From contig DUCL01000168.1 in assembly GCA_012959845.1 (NCBI GenBank), positions 1 to 16,575 on the forward strand: a stretch of DNA of 16,575 nucleotides. The letters are read 5' to 3'. Both the position numbers and the translations under genes were made by a program. Source of the stretch: Candidatus Poseidoniales archaeon (lineage in GTDB: Archaea > Thermoplasmatota > Poseidoniia > Poseidoniales > Poseidoniaceae). Of the stretch, positions 8,175 through 15,274 are shown one piece after another. The number at the start of each line of letters is the position of its first letter. Position 1 is the stretch's first letter. Below the pieces are notes generated by a model. The model saw nothing but the letters and a program-made list of their open reading frames with translations, was not told where the DNA came from and searched no databases.

Positions 8175-11100
8175 CTTTGGTCCTCCAGTTCGAGACGCAT
8201 GGCCACACCTAAACTCTTCATTTCGTCTAGGAGCAACTTGAATGCATATGATGTTTGTACCTTGTAAACTTCAGCACCATCACCATGGATAGGGCTGACA
8301 TATGTTCTACGCTTTGGATCATACCAAGCGATGTGACCAGACTCGGCACAAACATACATTTCAATACCGTCGGATTCATCGAGTAGACGGTCTTTGATAA
8401 CCATTGAAGCACCATGTGCAATCAAACAATCACGTTCCATCTCACCAAATCGCAGACCACCTTGTCGAGCACGACCTTCTGTAGGCTGGCGTGTTAAGAT
8501 TTGAACACGACCACGTGAACGTGCGTGTATCTTTGCAGATACAAGGTGGTGAAGGCGTTGGTAGAAAATACAACCGACGAAAATATCAGCCGGATATTCT
8601 TCACCGGTTTCACCATTGATCATCAATTCTCGTCCAGTGTGATTTAGACCATTACGAACTAATCCATCGCGGAGGCTGGATTCTTTTTCACCACGGAAAG
8701 CAGTACCATCAATGCGGCGTCCTTCCATAGCTCCAACCTTACCACCAATCATTTCCAATACGTGAGCAACTGTCATTCGTGATGGAATAGCGTGTGGGTT
8801 AATGATTAGATCTGGAATTACACCATCTAAGGTGAACGGCATATCTTCAGGTTCAACAAGGCGTCCAATAACACCTTTTTGACCGTGACGACTTGCGAAT
8901 TTATCTCCAACTTCAGGAATCTTGTGGCTACGTACCATTACGCGGACAAGACGTCCAGAGTCTAGTGATTCTGTAACATATACATTGTCAACCCAACCCT
9001 TCTCACCATGTCGAACGAGCATAGATGACTCTCTACGCTCTTGAGCAGTAAGGAATGCACCACCAGTTGATTCTTCCAAGAATCGCGGAGGGCTGGTCTT
9101 ACCGACGAGAACATCGCCACCAGACAATTCAATTTCAGGAACTGGCAAACCATCATCTTCTAGATGATTATATGCATCTGGTGACTTCATGCCCTTGACT
9201 TCTTGCAGAGATGAACCTGGCTTCTCAATCAATTCTTCTTGGCCACCAGGGAATCTTCTTCGTTCTGCGTTGTAAGTTCTGTTAAATGTTGAACGTGCTA
9301 AAGCGCGGTCAACTGAACCCTTGTTCATAATTACTGCGTCTTGCATGTTATATCCGTGTAGAGACATAATCGCAACGATGTAGTTTTGACCACCAGGTCG
9401 CTCATCGAAATTTGTTGTCGACATTGCACGTGTACGAGTAATAGAACGTTGTGGATAGTGCAGAATGTGTGCACGTGTATCTGGGCGCAGGCGGTAGTTA
9501 GCACTAGGAAGACCCAGAGATTGCTTAACCATTGCAGTTCCACCAGTAACACGAGGTGTTGAGTTGTGTTCCGGGTATGGAATCAATGAAGCACATACTC
9601 CATGAATCAATTGTGGATCAATTTCAACGTGTGTGTGTTCTTCAGTATACAACAATGGTACCATCAAAGTTGCTTCACCCCAATCGCCATTTGGCAAACG
9701 GACGCGAGCAAGTAGTTCCGCTTCACTAGAACCTGGAACACCGAGATTTACCCACTTGATTTCTTCATTGGTTACCAATCTGCCCTTTAGAGGGCCATCT
9801 TCAACCATTTCAGGAGTGATGAATGGACGAGGTGCGATGTACAAATCTTCTTCTTCTTCAGCGTCGACCCATTCGACAATTCCTTCGTTAACCAATTCCT
9901 TGAATGACATCTTGCCATTTCTGAGGGATTCCAAATGCTCATTGGTTAAACGAGGTGTTCCATCGTATAGAATTAGTAGAGGCCTTAGGATGCGACCCTT
10001 ATCTGTGTTGATGAAAATATCGTTGTTGGCTTTGTCAAATCGGATAGATACTTCTGATGGAATTACACCACGACGACGTGCCGACTTGAAGTGTCTTACC
10101 AAGTTTGCACCGCGCTTGTGTACACCATAAATGTCACCATTTACGTGAATTCTATCACCGCTGGTCCAGTCATCAGGTTGCACTACATCAAGTTCGTCGA
10201 GACGTTCTCTAATTTCGGTCTCATCAATATTTTCTGAGATGTCAATCATTTGAGCTGCGTTCTTTACCAAACCACAGTTTTGACCTTCAGGTGTCTCGTT
10301 AGGACATAGACGGCCCCATTGTGTTGGGTGTAAGTCACGTGCTTCGAAGTGAGGTTGGCTGCGCACAAGTGGAGAAGTGACACGACGCATGTGAGATAGC
10401 GCTGCTAGGTATGTAGTTCGGTCTAGAAGTTGTGAAACTCCAGAACGACCGCCTACCCAGTTACCAGTAGCCAATGCGTGCATAATCTTAGAGGTTAGAA
10501 CATCAGGACGAAGGCAAGAGGTAATCTTCAATTCTCTCTTACGGTTGTGGTGGCGTTCAAGTTGGTACTTTAGGTCACGAGCAAGTTGTCCAGATGATAC
10601 ACGGAATAAATCCTCAATCAAGTCACCTGCAAGTCTAACACGCTTGTTTGCGTAGTGATCCTTATCATTTGGTTCACGGTTGGTCATAGCCATTTCCAAA
10701 ACTTGGCGGACTATTCTTCCAAGGAAGATAGCCTTCTTCTTACGGTCCTCGGTTTGGTCACCCAAGTGAGGAAGAAGTTCTCGGTCTAAGAGTTGGTTAA
10801 CTCGAGCTTCACGGTATTCGCGTTGTTGGCCTGCAGCGAATTTCTTCTGAAGCCATTCATGTGATTCAAGAGTATTGTTAACAGCGTATTCTTCATTGTC
10901 GTTTACTTCGTTAATATTAGCAACGATATACTTGAAAGTCTCAGTTGGTCCTGCGATTGCTTGGAATACTTCTTGGTCATTTTCAATTCCAAGAGCACGC
11001 ATTAGCAATACTACAGGAATAGGTGTTGTTCCTACTGTGCTGATTTTAACCATCAACATTCCATCGCGACGCTTTTCAACAGTCAATGGTTTTCTCATAC

Positions 11101-11779
11101 CATCTTTCTGAGAGAAAATCTTAGCAACTTCAGTCTTCTTTACAGAACGCTTGTTGATTTCAACAGTAACTCTGTTAGGTGCTAGGTCTTCCATTGAGAT
11201 AAGAACACGTTCTGTTCCATTGATGATGAAATAGCCACCAGGGTCAAGTGGGTCTTCGCCCTTCTTGCGCAGTAAGTCCTTCCACAAATCTGCGTCTTCG
11301 CTAGAACTGGTTGGGTCTAGTACTCTATCACTGATAATGTGCTCTGGATGTAAGTTACATCGGCGTGAACGAATCATAATCGGCATACTTCCAACTTGAA
11401 CGCTCTCTTCGAGAGGTGATGGAATACCGGCACGGTAGATTTGGAAATTAATTGAAACTGGAGACATATATGTCAACTTTCGTAGACGGCACTCCATTGG
11501 AGTAGAATCCATGTTTGCACCATTAGCCTCTCTAATTGTAGGCTTTCCGAGTTGGATATCTTTGAGACGAATGACGATTTCTTGGTCGACTACGTCAAGT
11601 TTGATGTATCCACCTTCATCGTCAACTATTTCTTCGTCGGTTCCGACACGAATATTGCGAATTATTTTCTCCATACGAGAGATTGTACTGTCACCGGCGG
11701 GAATACAGTCGTTATATGATGCTAATTGATGATTTACCAGGCTGCGCTCTTTGAAAAATGATTGAATTATTTCTTGCAT
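8171..11779 (-). CDS. rpoB: RNA polymerase subunit B (undivided), C-terminal zinc ligands lost
   Basis: 1202 residues, an unsplit B subunit; many methanogens and haloarchaea have it split into B' and B''. It forms the second half of the RNAP active-site cleft. Conserved blocks in order: GGYFIINGTERVLISMEDLA (181-200), RLCPNETPEGQNCGLVKN (~488), HGYNMQDAVIMNKGSVDR (~808), VGDKFASRHGQKGVIG (~955), MTVAHVLEMIGGKVGAMEGR and RQGGLRFGEMERDCLIAHGA. The C-terminal clamp region normally has a C-x2-C...C-x2-C zinc ribbon; here it reads YVCAESGHIA...YVSPIHGDG, so only the first Cys (residue 1144) is kept and the others are Ser, Ser and His. A GTG at 11788 would add three residues, but GGGGAGGTG ends exactly 6 nt before the ATG at 11779 and overlaps that GTG, so the ATG is chosen. 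It is 15 nt downstream of rpoH. Confidence 0.97.
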   Translation of the reverse strand: MQEIIQSFFKERSLVNHQLASYNDCIPAGDSTISRMEKIIRNIRVGTDEEIVDDEGGYIKLDVVDQEIVIRLKDIQLGKPTIREANGANMDSTPMECRLRKLTYMSPVSINFQIYRAGIPSPLEESVQVGSMPIMIRSRRCNLHPEHIISDRVLDPTSSSEDADLWKDLLRKKGEDPLDPGGYFIINGTERVLISMEDLAPNRVTVEINKRSVKKTEVAKIFSQKDGMRKPLTVEKRRDGMLMVKISTVGTTPIPVVLLMRALGIENDQEVFQAIAGPTETFKYIVANINEVNDNEEYAVNNTLESHEWLQKKFAAGQQREYREARVNQLLDRELLPHLGDQTEDRKKKAIFLGRIVRQVLEMAMTNREPNDKDHYANKRVRLAGDLIEDLFRVSSGQLARDLKYQLERHHNRKRELKITSCLRPDVLTSKIMHALATGNWVGGRSGVSQLLDRTTYLAALSHMRRVTSPLVRSQPHFEARDLHPTQWGRLCPNETPEGQNCGLVKNAAQMIDISENIDETEIRERLDELDVVQPDDWTSGDRIHVNGDIYGVHKRGANLVRHFKSARRRGVIPSEVSIRFDKANNDIFINTDKGRILRPLLILYDGTPRLTNEHLESLRNGKMSFKELVNEGIVEWVDAEEEEDLYIAPRPFITPEMVEDGPLKGRLVTNEEIKWVNLGVPGSSEAELLARVRLPNGDWGEATLMVPLLYTEEHTHVEIDPQLIHGVCASLIPYPEHNSTPRVTGGTAMVKQSLGLPSANYRLRPDTRAHILHYPQRSITRTRAMSTTNFDERPGGQNYIVAIMSLHGYNMQDAVIMNKGSVDRALARSTFNRTYNAERRRFPGGQEELIEKPGSSLQEVKGMKSPDAYNHLEDDGLPVPEIELSGGDVLVGKTSPPRFLEESTGGAFLTAQERRESSMLVRHGEKGWVDNVYVTESLDSGRLVRVMVRSHKIPEVGDKFASRHGQKGVIGRLVEPEDMPFTLDGVIPDLIINPHAIPSRMTVAHVLEMIGGKVGAMEGRRIDGTAFRGEKESSLRDGLVRNGLNHTGRELMINGETGEEYPADIFVGCIFYQRLHHLVSAKIHARSRGRVQILTRQPTEGRARQGGLRFGEMERDCLIAHGASMVIKDRLLDESDGIEMYVCAESGHIAWYDPKRRTYVSPIHGDGAEVYKVQTSYAFKLLLDEMKSLGVAMRLELEDQR
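8181..8186 (-). promoter_or_regulatory. Shine-Dalgarno of rpoA1
   Basis: The minus strand reads GGAGGA within the final codons of rpoB, 6 nt before the ATG at 8174. With the ATGA stop/start overlap this points to coupled translation of the two large subunits. Confidence 0.85.
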
Positions 11780-11785
11780 AATAGA

Positions 11786-11794
11786 CACCTCCCC
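11786..11794 (-). promoter_or_regulatory. Shine-Dalgarno of rpoB
   Basis: The minus strand reads GGGGAGGTG, with the core 6 nt before the ATG at 11779. It overlaps the alternative GTG at 11788, which makes that upstream start unlikely. Confidence 0.8.
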
Positions 11795-12445
11795 TCAGTT
11801 ACCCTCTACGATTAGACGGTATGCGATGGACTTACCAGCCGACGGGGATCGGCGGATAACCTTGATAACGCGGTCGGCAATCCAACCAGCAGGAAGTGGT
11901 GTGTGGTCTGCATCTGCAGCCAAGGCATCCATGTCAGCCTTTTCAGCGGTTTCTTTAATCGCTTGAACGACAGGGTCGGAGATCAAAACCTTTGGAAGAA
12001 GTTCCTTTGCCAGACGAGGCAATTGTGTTTCTTCATCAAGTTCAAGAATATTCCAAGGTCCAAGTTCTTTGCTTTCGATTGCAAATTGTTCCTCGGAGGT
12101 GATATTTGCAGCACCTATCAATTCTTGGTGAGGCACTAATACATGATTCAATGCATTGAATCTAGAGGTGATTTCAGGACGGTCAAAATCATCGACAGTC
12201 TTAGCACGAATTGTGATTTTCTTGCTCTTCTTTGCCGCTCTGCGACGGGAACCTTGTTCTGCAATAACAGACATTACATTGGTGAATTGTTCGGAATCCT
12301 TTGAAACACCCAAAATAGCAGTAATCTCATCGGAAGAAAGACCTTTGATATCGGTCATGTTTCGGTCAGTTGCTAATTTGTGGGCAAACTCTTCGGAGAC
12401 TCCCAGTTCCATTAATCGCTTTTTTGTTGCGCTCTTTACCACCAT
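11795..12445 (-). CDS. rpoH: RNA polymerase subunit H (Rpb5-like) with extra N-terminal domain and internal insertion
   Basis: 216 residues; archaeal RpoH is usually about 75-85. The RpoH core is recognisable from residue ~100: HVLVPHQEL, LPKVLISDPVVQAI and DRVIKVIRRSPSAGKSIAYR, the signature of the Rpb5 C-terminal assembly domain. Residues 1-~62 form a helix-hairpin-helix-like domain homologous to the start of RpoA'' here. A Lys/Arg-rich linker follows (SRRRAAKKSKK, residues 66-76). Relative to usual RpoH the core carries about 20-25 extra residues (~163-190) between DPVVQAI and DRVIKVIRRSP, and a longer segment before LPKVLISDP. The ATG at 12445 is chosen because it aligns with the RpoA'' start; the only upstream alternative is a GTG at 12484 with an unlike sequence. 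Only a weak GGGGA is found at the Shine-Dalgarno position. First protein gene of the operon, 48 nt after tRNA-Lys. Confidence 0.93.
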   Translation of the reverse strand: MVVKSATKKRLMELGVSEEFAHKLATDRNMTDIKGLSSDEITAILGVSKDSEQFTNVMSVIAEQGSRRRAAKKSKKITIRAKTVDDFDRPEITSRFNALNHVLVPHQELIGAANITSEEQFAIESKELGPWNILELDEETQLPRLAKELLPKVLISDPVVQAIKETAEKADMDALAADADHTPLPAGWIADRVIKVIRRSPSAGKSIAYRLIVEGN

Positions 12446-12493
12446 GTCAAGTCCCCGTGCCCCGTTTCCACCCAAGCCTGCCACTCAGTCAGG

Positions 12494-12567
12494 CGGGCCT
12501 GACGGGGTTCGAACCCGCGACCATCGGATTAAAAGTCCGACGCTCTACCTGACTGAGCTACAGGCCC
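12494..12567 (-). tRNA. tRNA-Lys (anticodon TTT)
   Basis: The 74-nt gene folds as a standard cloverleaf on the minus strand: acceptor GGGCCTG/CAGGCCC, D stem GCTC/GAGC, anticodon stem TCGGA/TCCGA with loop CTTTTAA (anticodon TTT, lysine), T stem GCGGG/CCCGT with loop TTCGAAC, and discriminator G. CCA is not encoded; the next bases are CCT. No intron is present. It lies 48 nt upstream of rpoH in the same direction and no TATA box is visible between them, so the two may be co-transcribed and separated by tRNA end processing. Confidence 0.97.
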
Positions 12568-12584
12568 AAAGTAGCAACTTGGGC
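12564..12584 (-). other. Inverted repeat across the tRNA-Lys 5' end
   Basis: The minus strand reads GCCCAAGT, loop TGCT, ACTTTGGGC. One arm includes the first four bases of the mature tRNA (GGGC), and one A is unpaired. It could fold in the precursor leader and compete with the acceptor stem. Whether it forms is unknown. Confidence 0.35.
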
Positions 12585-12607
12585 TTTAGGGCCGTCCGGC
12601 CTACTAC

Positions 12608-12616
12608 TAATATAAG
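12608..12616 (-). promoter_or_regulatory. TATA box for the tRNA-Lys / RNAP operon
   Basis: The minus strand reads CTTATATTA, 41-49 nt upstream of the tRNA 5' end. Archaeal initiation about 25 nt downstream would leave a leader of roughly 18 nt. It is the only clear TATA-like element upstream of rpoH, and the 48-nt gap between tRNA and rpoH is GC-rich. Inferred from composition and spacing only. Confidence 0.55.
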
Positions 12617-12618
12617 TT

Positions 12619-12638
12619 GCGGCAACGGAGAATGCCGC
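12619..12638. other. GC-rich hairpin in the divergent intergenic region
   Basis: GCGGCA and TGCCGC form a perfect 6-bp inverted repeat with an 8-nt loop, directly upstream of the tRNA TATA box. It could be a protein-binding site or be fortuitous. The 204-nt gap 12568-12771 otherwise holds the TATA box, the hairpin at 12728-12757 and no credible ORF. Confidence 0.25.
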
Positions 12639-12727
12639 CTCGCATCGGCGAAGCTCGCTCCCAAAATTGGCGTTTGGTCGGGCGAATATCGCTATCCAAG
12701 CCGTTGGGCGCATTATTCTGTTGAACG

Positions 12728-12757
12728 GTCATAGGCATAAAGGCTTCGTTCTATGAC
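12728..12757. promoter_or_regulatory. Inverted repeat upstream of the methyltransferase-ligase gene
   Basis: GTCATAG and CTATGAC are perfect 7-bp arms 16 nt apart, ending 14 nt before the ATG at 12772. The position suits a repressor operator or a leader hairpin. No regulator is identified, so this is a weak call. Confidence 0.25.
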
Positions 12758-12771
12758 TGCCTCGGACCAAC

Positions 12772-14256
12772 ATGGCGGACGATGGCCCCTTTGATTTCTC
12801 GAGTGCCGTGCAAGAAATTGAACGATTAAATCGGCCAATAAAATCAATTATTTGGCAAGCCCCAAAAGGGGAATCATTCACACTTACCATACCCCCAACA
12901 GTATACCCTCCAAGAGAAGACACTGATTTACTTGCTAATGCCATTATTAGGCTCGGTGCTGGACGCGGAAAAAGGTGCCTTGAAATTGGTTGTGGTAGCG
13001 GCGCATTGTCACTATTAGCCGCACGCCATGGATGGAAAGTAAGGGCCTGCGACATCAATCCATTTGCAGTGATGTCATCTAGGCACTCAGCAAAAGTCGC
13101 AGACATTGATATTGAGGTGCGTGAAGGCGGTCCAGGACCAATTGAAGATGGCGATATCAATCAATGGTCTGGCCCAGAACTCCATGATTTGATCATCTGG
13201 AATCTACCTTATTTGGAATTGCCAACTTCGAGCGATGGCGTTCTTGGACCGCTTGAAGAAGCAGCATTGCTTGATACTGACTCGATAGGACTTGTATCTC
13301 GTCTGGTGAAATTAATTTCCGCTGGCAAATTAATGACGCGCAATGGTATAGCACTAATTCTCGTTACAAATAATCAACGAGGAAATGATACCAAGCGCAT
13401 TTGCCTAAAAAATGGCCTCTCATGTCGTAAATTTTCCAGTCAACAACTTGAGGATGGTGAGGAATTGACAGTCTATGCCATTTGGCATCCATTCTCATTT
13501 TGCACAACTAGCCTACATGATGAAGTAGATTCTACCAATAAAATGTTGCTCGATAAAGGAGGGCCAATTGGCACTTCCATCGAAGCAAAAAAGCAACTTC
13601 AAGGGCGAGGTAGGCGGGGACGTTCTTGGTCAAGCGAAACAAATGCATTTGCAGGCTCTTGGATAGTTCATGATGGCAAAGGGGAATTGGTTCATTCCGA
13701 TTTTCAATTAGTAGGAGGGCTTGCGGTTATTGATGCGATTAGGGCGCTTTCAAAGGATGAAGTCCATAACAGAATTAGACTCAAATGGCCTAATGACGTA
13801 CTGTTAGAAAATGAGAGAGGAGAATGGGCCAAAGTGGCAGGTGTTTTACTCGAGGGGAGAAGTATTGCTTCTGAGGTTCGGATGGCTTTAGGAATCGGAG
13901 TCAACATGTTCTCTGATGAGCCCCTAAATAGACCAGATTTCAAGATTGCAACCGTAAAGCAAAGTTTGAATTTAGATATTGAGTTAAGACAATTTTCTGC
14001 TGTCATTAATGCAGCATTATCCTCACTGCTAGAACAAAGAAATGAGATTGCCAATTATTCTTCAAAAAAACTACTCAATCTTACTCTTGATGAAATAAAC
14101 AATACTGTTGCTTCATTGGGCAATCCAATATATAGAAAAGATAACTGTGAAGTTATTGGCCTAAGCGAGAATGGACACTTACAATTGAGAACTGATTCTG
14201 GAAAAATCATTGACATTGATGAAGGAGAAGATTTGATTTGGCCAAAATATCACTGA
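12772..14256 (+). CDS. Fusion: HemK2/Mtq2-like methyltransferase + biotin-protein ligase (BirA-like)
   Basis: 494 residues in two parts. Residues ~25-240 are a class I SAM-dependent methyltransferase: VYPPREDTDLL (44-54) is the PxEDT motif of the HemK2/Mtq2 group, which methylates the GGQ glutamine of class 1 release factors; EIGCGSGALS (71-80) binds SAM; NLPY (144-147) replaces the usual NPPY. Residues ~245-490 are a biotin-protein ligase: EVDSTN (251-256), QGRGRRGRSW (277-286, biotinyl-AMP loop), LKWPNDVLL (337-345), KVAGVLLEG (354-362) and GIGVN (374-378), then a small C-terminal beta segment (~455-490) as in BirA. There is no DNA-binding wHTH domain, so it would be an enzyme that biotinylates a carboxylase carrier protein, not a repressor. 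The frame is continuous and both halves keep their motifs, which argues against an assembly join. No Shine-Dalgarno is seen. The exact methyl acceptor is uncertain. Confidence 0.88.
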   Translation: MADDGPFDFSSAVQEIERLNRPIKSIIWQAPKGESFTLTIPPTVYPPREDTDLLANAIIRLGAGRGKRCLEIGCGSGALSLLAARHGWKVRACDINPFAVMSSRHSAKVADIDIEVREGGPGPIEDGDINQWSGPELHDLIIWNLPYLELPTSSDGVLGPLEEAALLDTDSIGLVSRLVKLISAGKLMTRNGIALILVTNNQRGNDTKRICLKNGLSCRKFSSQQLEDGEELTVYAIWHPFSFCTTSLHDEVDSTNKMLLDKGGPIGTSIEAKKQLQGRGRRGRSWSSETNAFAGSWIVHDGKGELVHSDFQLVGGLAVIDAIRALSKDEVHNRIRLKWPNDVLLENERGEWAKVAGVLLEGRSIASEVRMALGIGVNMFSDEPLNRPDFKIATVKQSLNLDIELRQFSAVINAALSSLLEQRNEIANYSSKKLLNLTLDEINNTVASLGNPIYRKDNCEVIGLSENGHLQLRTDSGKIIDIDEGEDLIWPKYH

Positions 14257-14267
14257 TTTTGAAGTGA

Positions 14268-14795
14268 TTAAGATTCTATTTCTGCATCGATTATATCGTC
14301 ACTAGAATGCTCCAATTCCATCTCTTCTTTACGCTTGTATAATCCAAATATCAATAGCAAGAGTCCTACTGGATAGACAATTTTATCCAACATTGATTGC
14401 CGGTCAATCGAAACAATAACTTCTGTAATGGCAGAATCATCATCTGCTTCGGCAGAAATAACAAATGAGTGGTCTCCACTAACTTCTACTGCAAATAGGT
14501 ATTTTTCTTTAGCCCCTTCTGCCAATGCGATTTCCTCAATAACTTTACCATCTAATGAGATTGTCACCGTTGTTGCATTTGATGCACTGAATTGCATGTT
14601 TACTTCATCGCCTTCACTCATACCAATATTTAGTGCATGTGAATTATTATTGCTAATCTCAACCGGATCAACCCAAGAATGCATGATGAATGCGCCAACT
14701 AATATTGAAATGGATACCAAAATGAAAACATCACTCATTTTCATTGCTGGTGCTGTACCTCCGCCGGACATATTGTATGCCACTGGCATTGGCAT
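14268..14795 (-). CDS. Two-TM membrane protein with external beta-rich domain, unknown function
   Basis: 175 residues, no family recognised. A hydrophobic segment at ~23-41 (FILVSISILVGAFIMHSW) and a second at ~137-153 (KIVYPVGLLLLIFGLY) flank a domain of alternating beta-like strands (e.g. TTVTISLDGKVIEEIAL, HSFVISAEADD) that resembles an immunoglobulin-like fold facing outside. The C-terminus is a charged, acidic cytoplasmic tail. The frame begins at an ATG at 14795; in-frame ATGs at 14771, 14741 and 14735 are possible, and GGAGGT precedes the 14741 ATG by 12 nt. It is 31 nt downstream of the pop5-like gene on the same strand, probably the same transcript. The 11-nt gap at 14257-14267 separates it from the convergent fusion gene. 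Confidence 0.75.
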   Translation of the reverse strand: MPMPVAYNMSGGGTAPAMKMSDVFILVSISILVGAFIMHSWVDPVEISNNNSHALNIGMSEGDEVNMQFSASNATTVTISLDGKVIEEIALAEGAKEKYLFAVEVSGDHSFVISAEADDDSAITEVIVSIDRQSMLDKIVYPVGLLLLIFGLYKRKEEMELEHSSDDIIDAEIES

Positions 14796-14826
14796 GATGA
14801 AGATAGTGATAGAGAATGTACTTGTT

Positions 14827-15237
14827 TCAACGATGTGTTCTCTTGGGCTTGGGCAAATTCAGCCTTTGTCTAATCAAGCGAATTTTTCCACTCATACTAA
14901 TACTCAACATTGAATATTCGGAATAACCGGATTCATTGTCAAGCAATTTTCTAAACTCAGCTGAAACCTCATGAGGGACTTGAATTATCGCGAAACCCTC
15001 ATCCCCTTGTAATGAATGAGATGGTAATGAATTTTCTAAGTTAGTGTGTGCCGACTTAGCGACGTCACTGCTACTCCTGAAGAAATCCATGAGTTTCAAA
15101 TTCTTTTCACAGTGCAATATTTCTTGCAATAGTTCCAAGGTATTTTCTAACTCGCCACGTACTTTTACTTGTGGCGAAACCGCAACTCCAAACCAGCGCC
15201 TCTTACCGCGCAGAGCCTTAGACAGTTTCTTTGCCAT
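14827..15237 (-). CDS. rnp2: RNase P protein component Pop5-like (Rnp2)
   Basis: 136 residues. Similarity to archaeal Pop5 is seen in the N-terminal RRWFGVAVSP strand, the central GDEGFAIIQVPHEVSAEFRK (78-97, matching the family's G-x-x-R-V-x-R-E...VRAAL pattern) and the C-terminal YSMLSISMSGKIRLIRQRL (108-126, matching the SGT-I-x-x-x-R-x-x-x motif). Pop5 is a protein subunit of archaeal RNase P, which removes the 5' leader of precursor tRNAs. A basic tail (KPKRTHR) ends the protein. Length fits the family. No Shine-Dalgarno is present before the ATG; the upstream AT-rich stretch at ~15262-15269 could be a TATA box for a leaderless message. Identification is by motif pattern and should be confirmed by profile search. 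Confidence 0.72.
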   Translation of the reverse strand: MAKKLSKALRGKRRWFGVAVSPQVKVRGELENTLELLQEILHCEKNLKLMDFFRSSSDVAKSAHTNLENSLPSHSLQGDEGFAIIQVPHEVSAEFRKLLDNESGYSEYSMLSISMSGKIRLIRQRLNLPKPKRTHR

Positions 15238-15274
15238 GTTTCAAGGCAGGATGCACTACTTCAATTAGATTTCA

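Noticed and set aside
8285..8350. Frameshift or sequence error as cause of the missing RpoB zinc cysteines
   Set aside because: The frame and all neighbouring conserved residues are intact on both sides, so only in-place substitutions explain the pattern.
9633..10130. Plus-strand frame of 165 codons inside rpoB
   Set aside because: It is antisense to strongly conserved RpoB sequence and Ser/Arg-rich, as expected from a shadow frame.
11780..11788. GTG start for RpoB at 11788
   Set aside because: The GTG is part of the GGAGGTG ribosome site of the ATG at 11779, which has the same 6-nt spacing as the other operon genes.
12446..12484. Upstream GTG start for RpoH at 12484
   Set aside because: The ATG at 12445 aligns exactly with the RpoA'' start, and the 13 extra residues (Gly-rich) have no counterpart there.
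12156..12734. Plus-strand frame of 192 codons across the rpoH start and tRNA-Lys
   Set aside because: It runs through a clear tRNA and antisense to rpoH; no protein family features are seen.
14428..14913. Plus-strand frame of 161 codons over the two-TM protein and the pop5-like gene
   Set aside because: It crosses two minus-strand genes with better protein features and has no recognisable domain.
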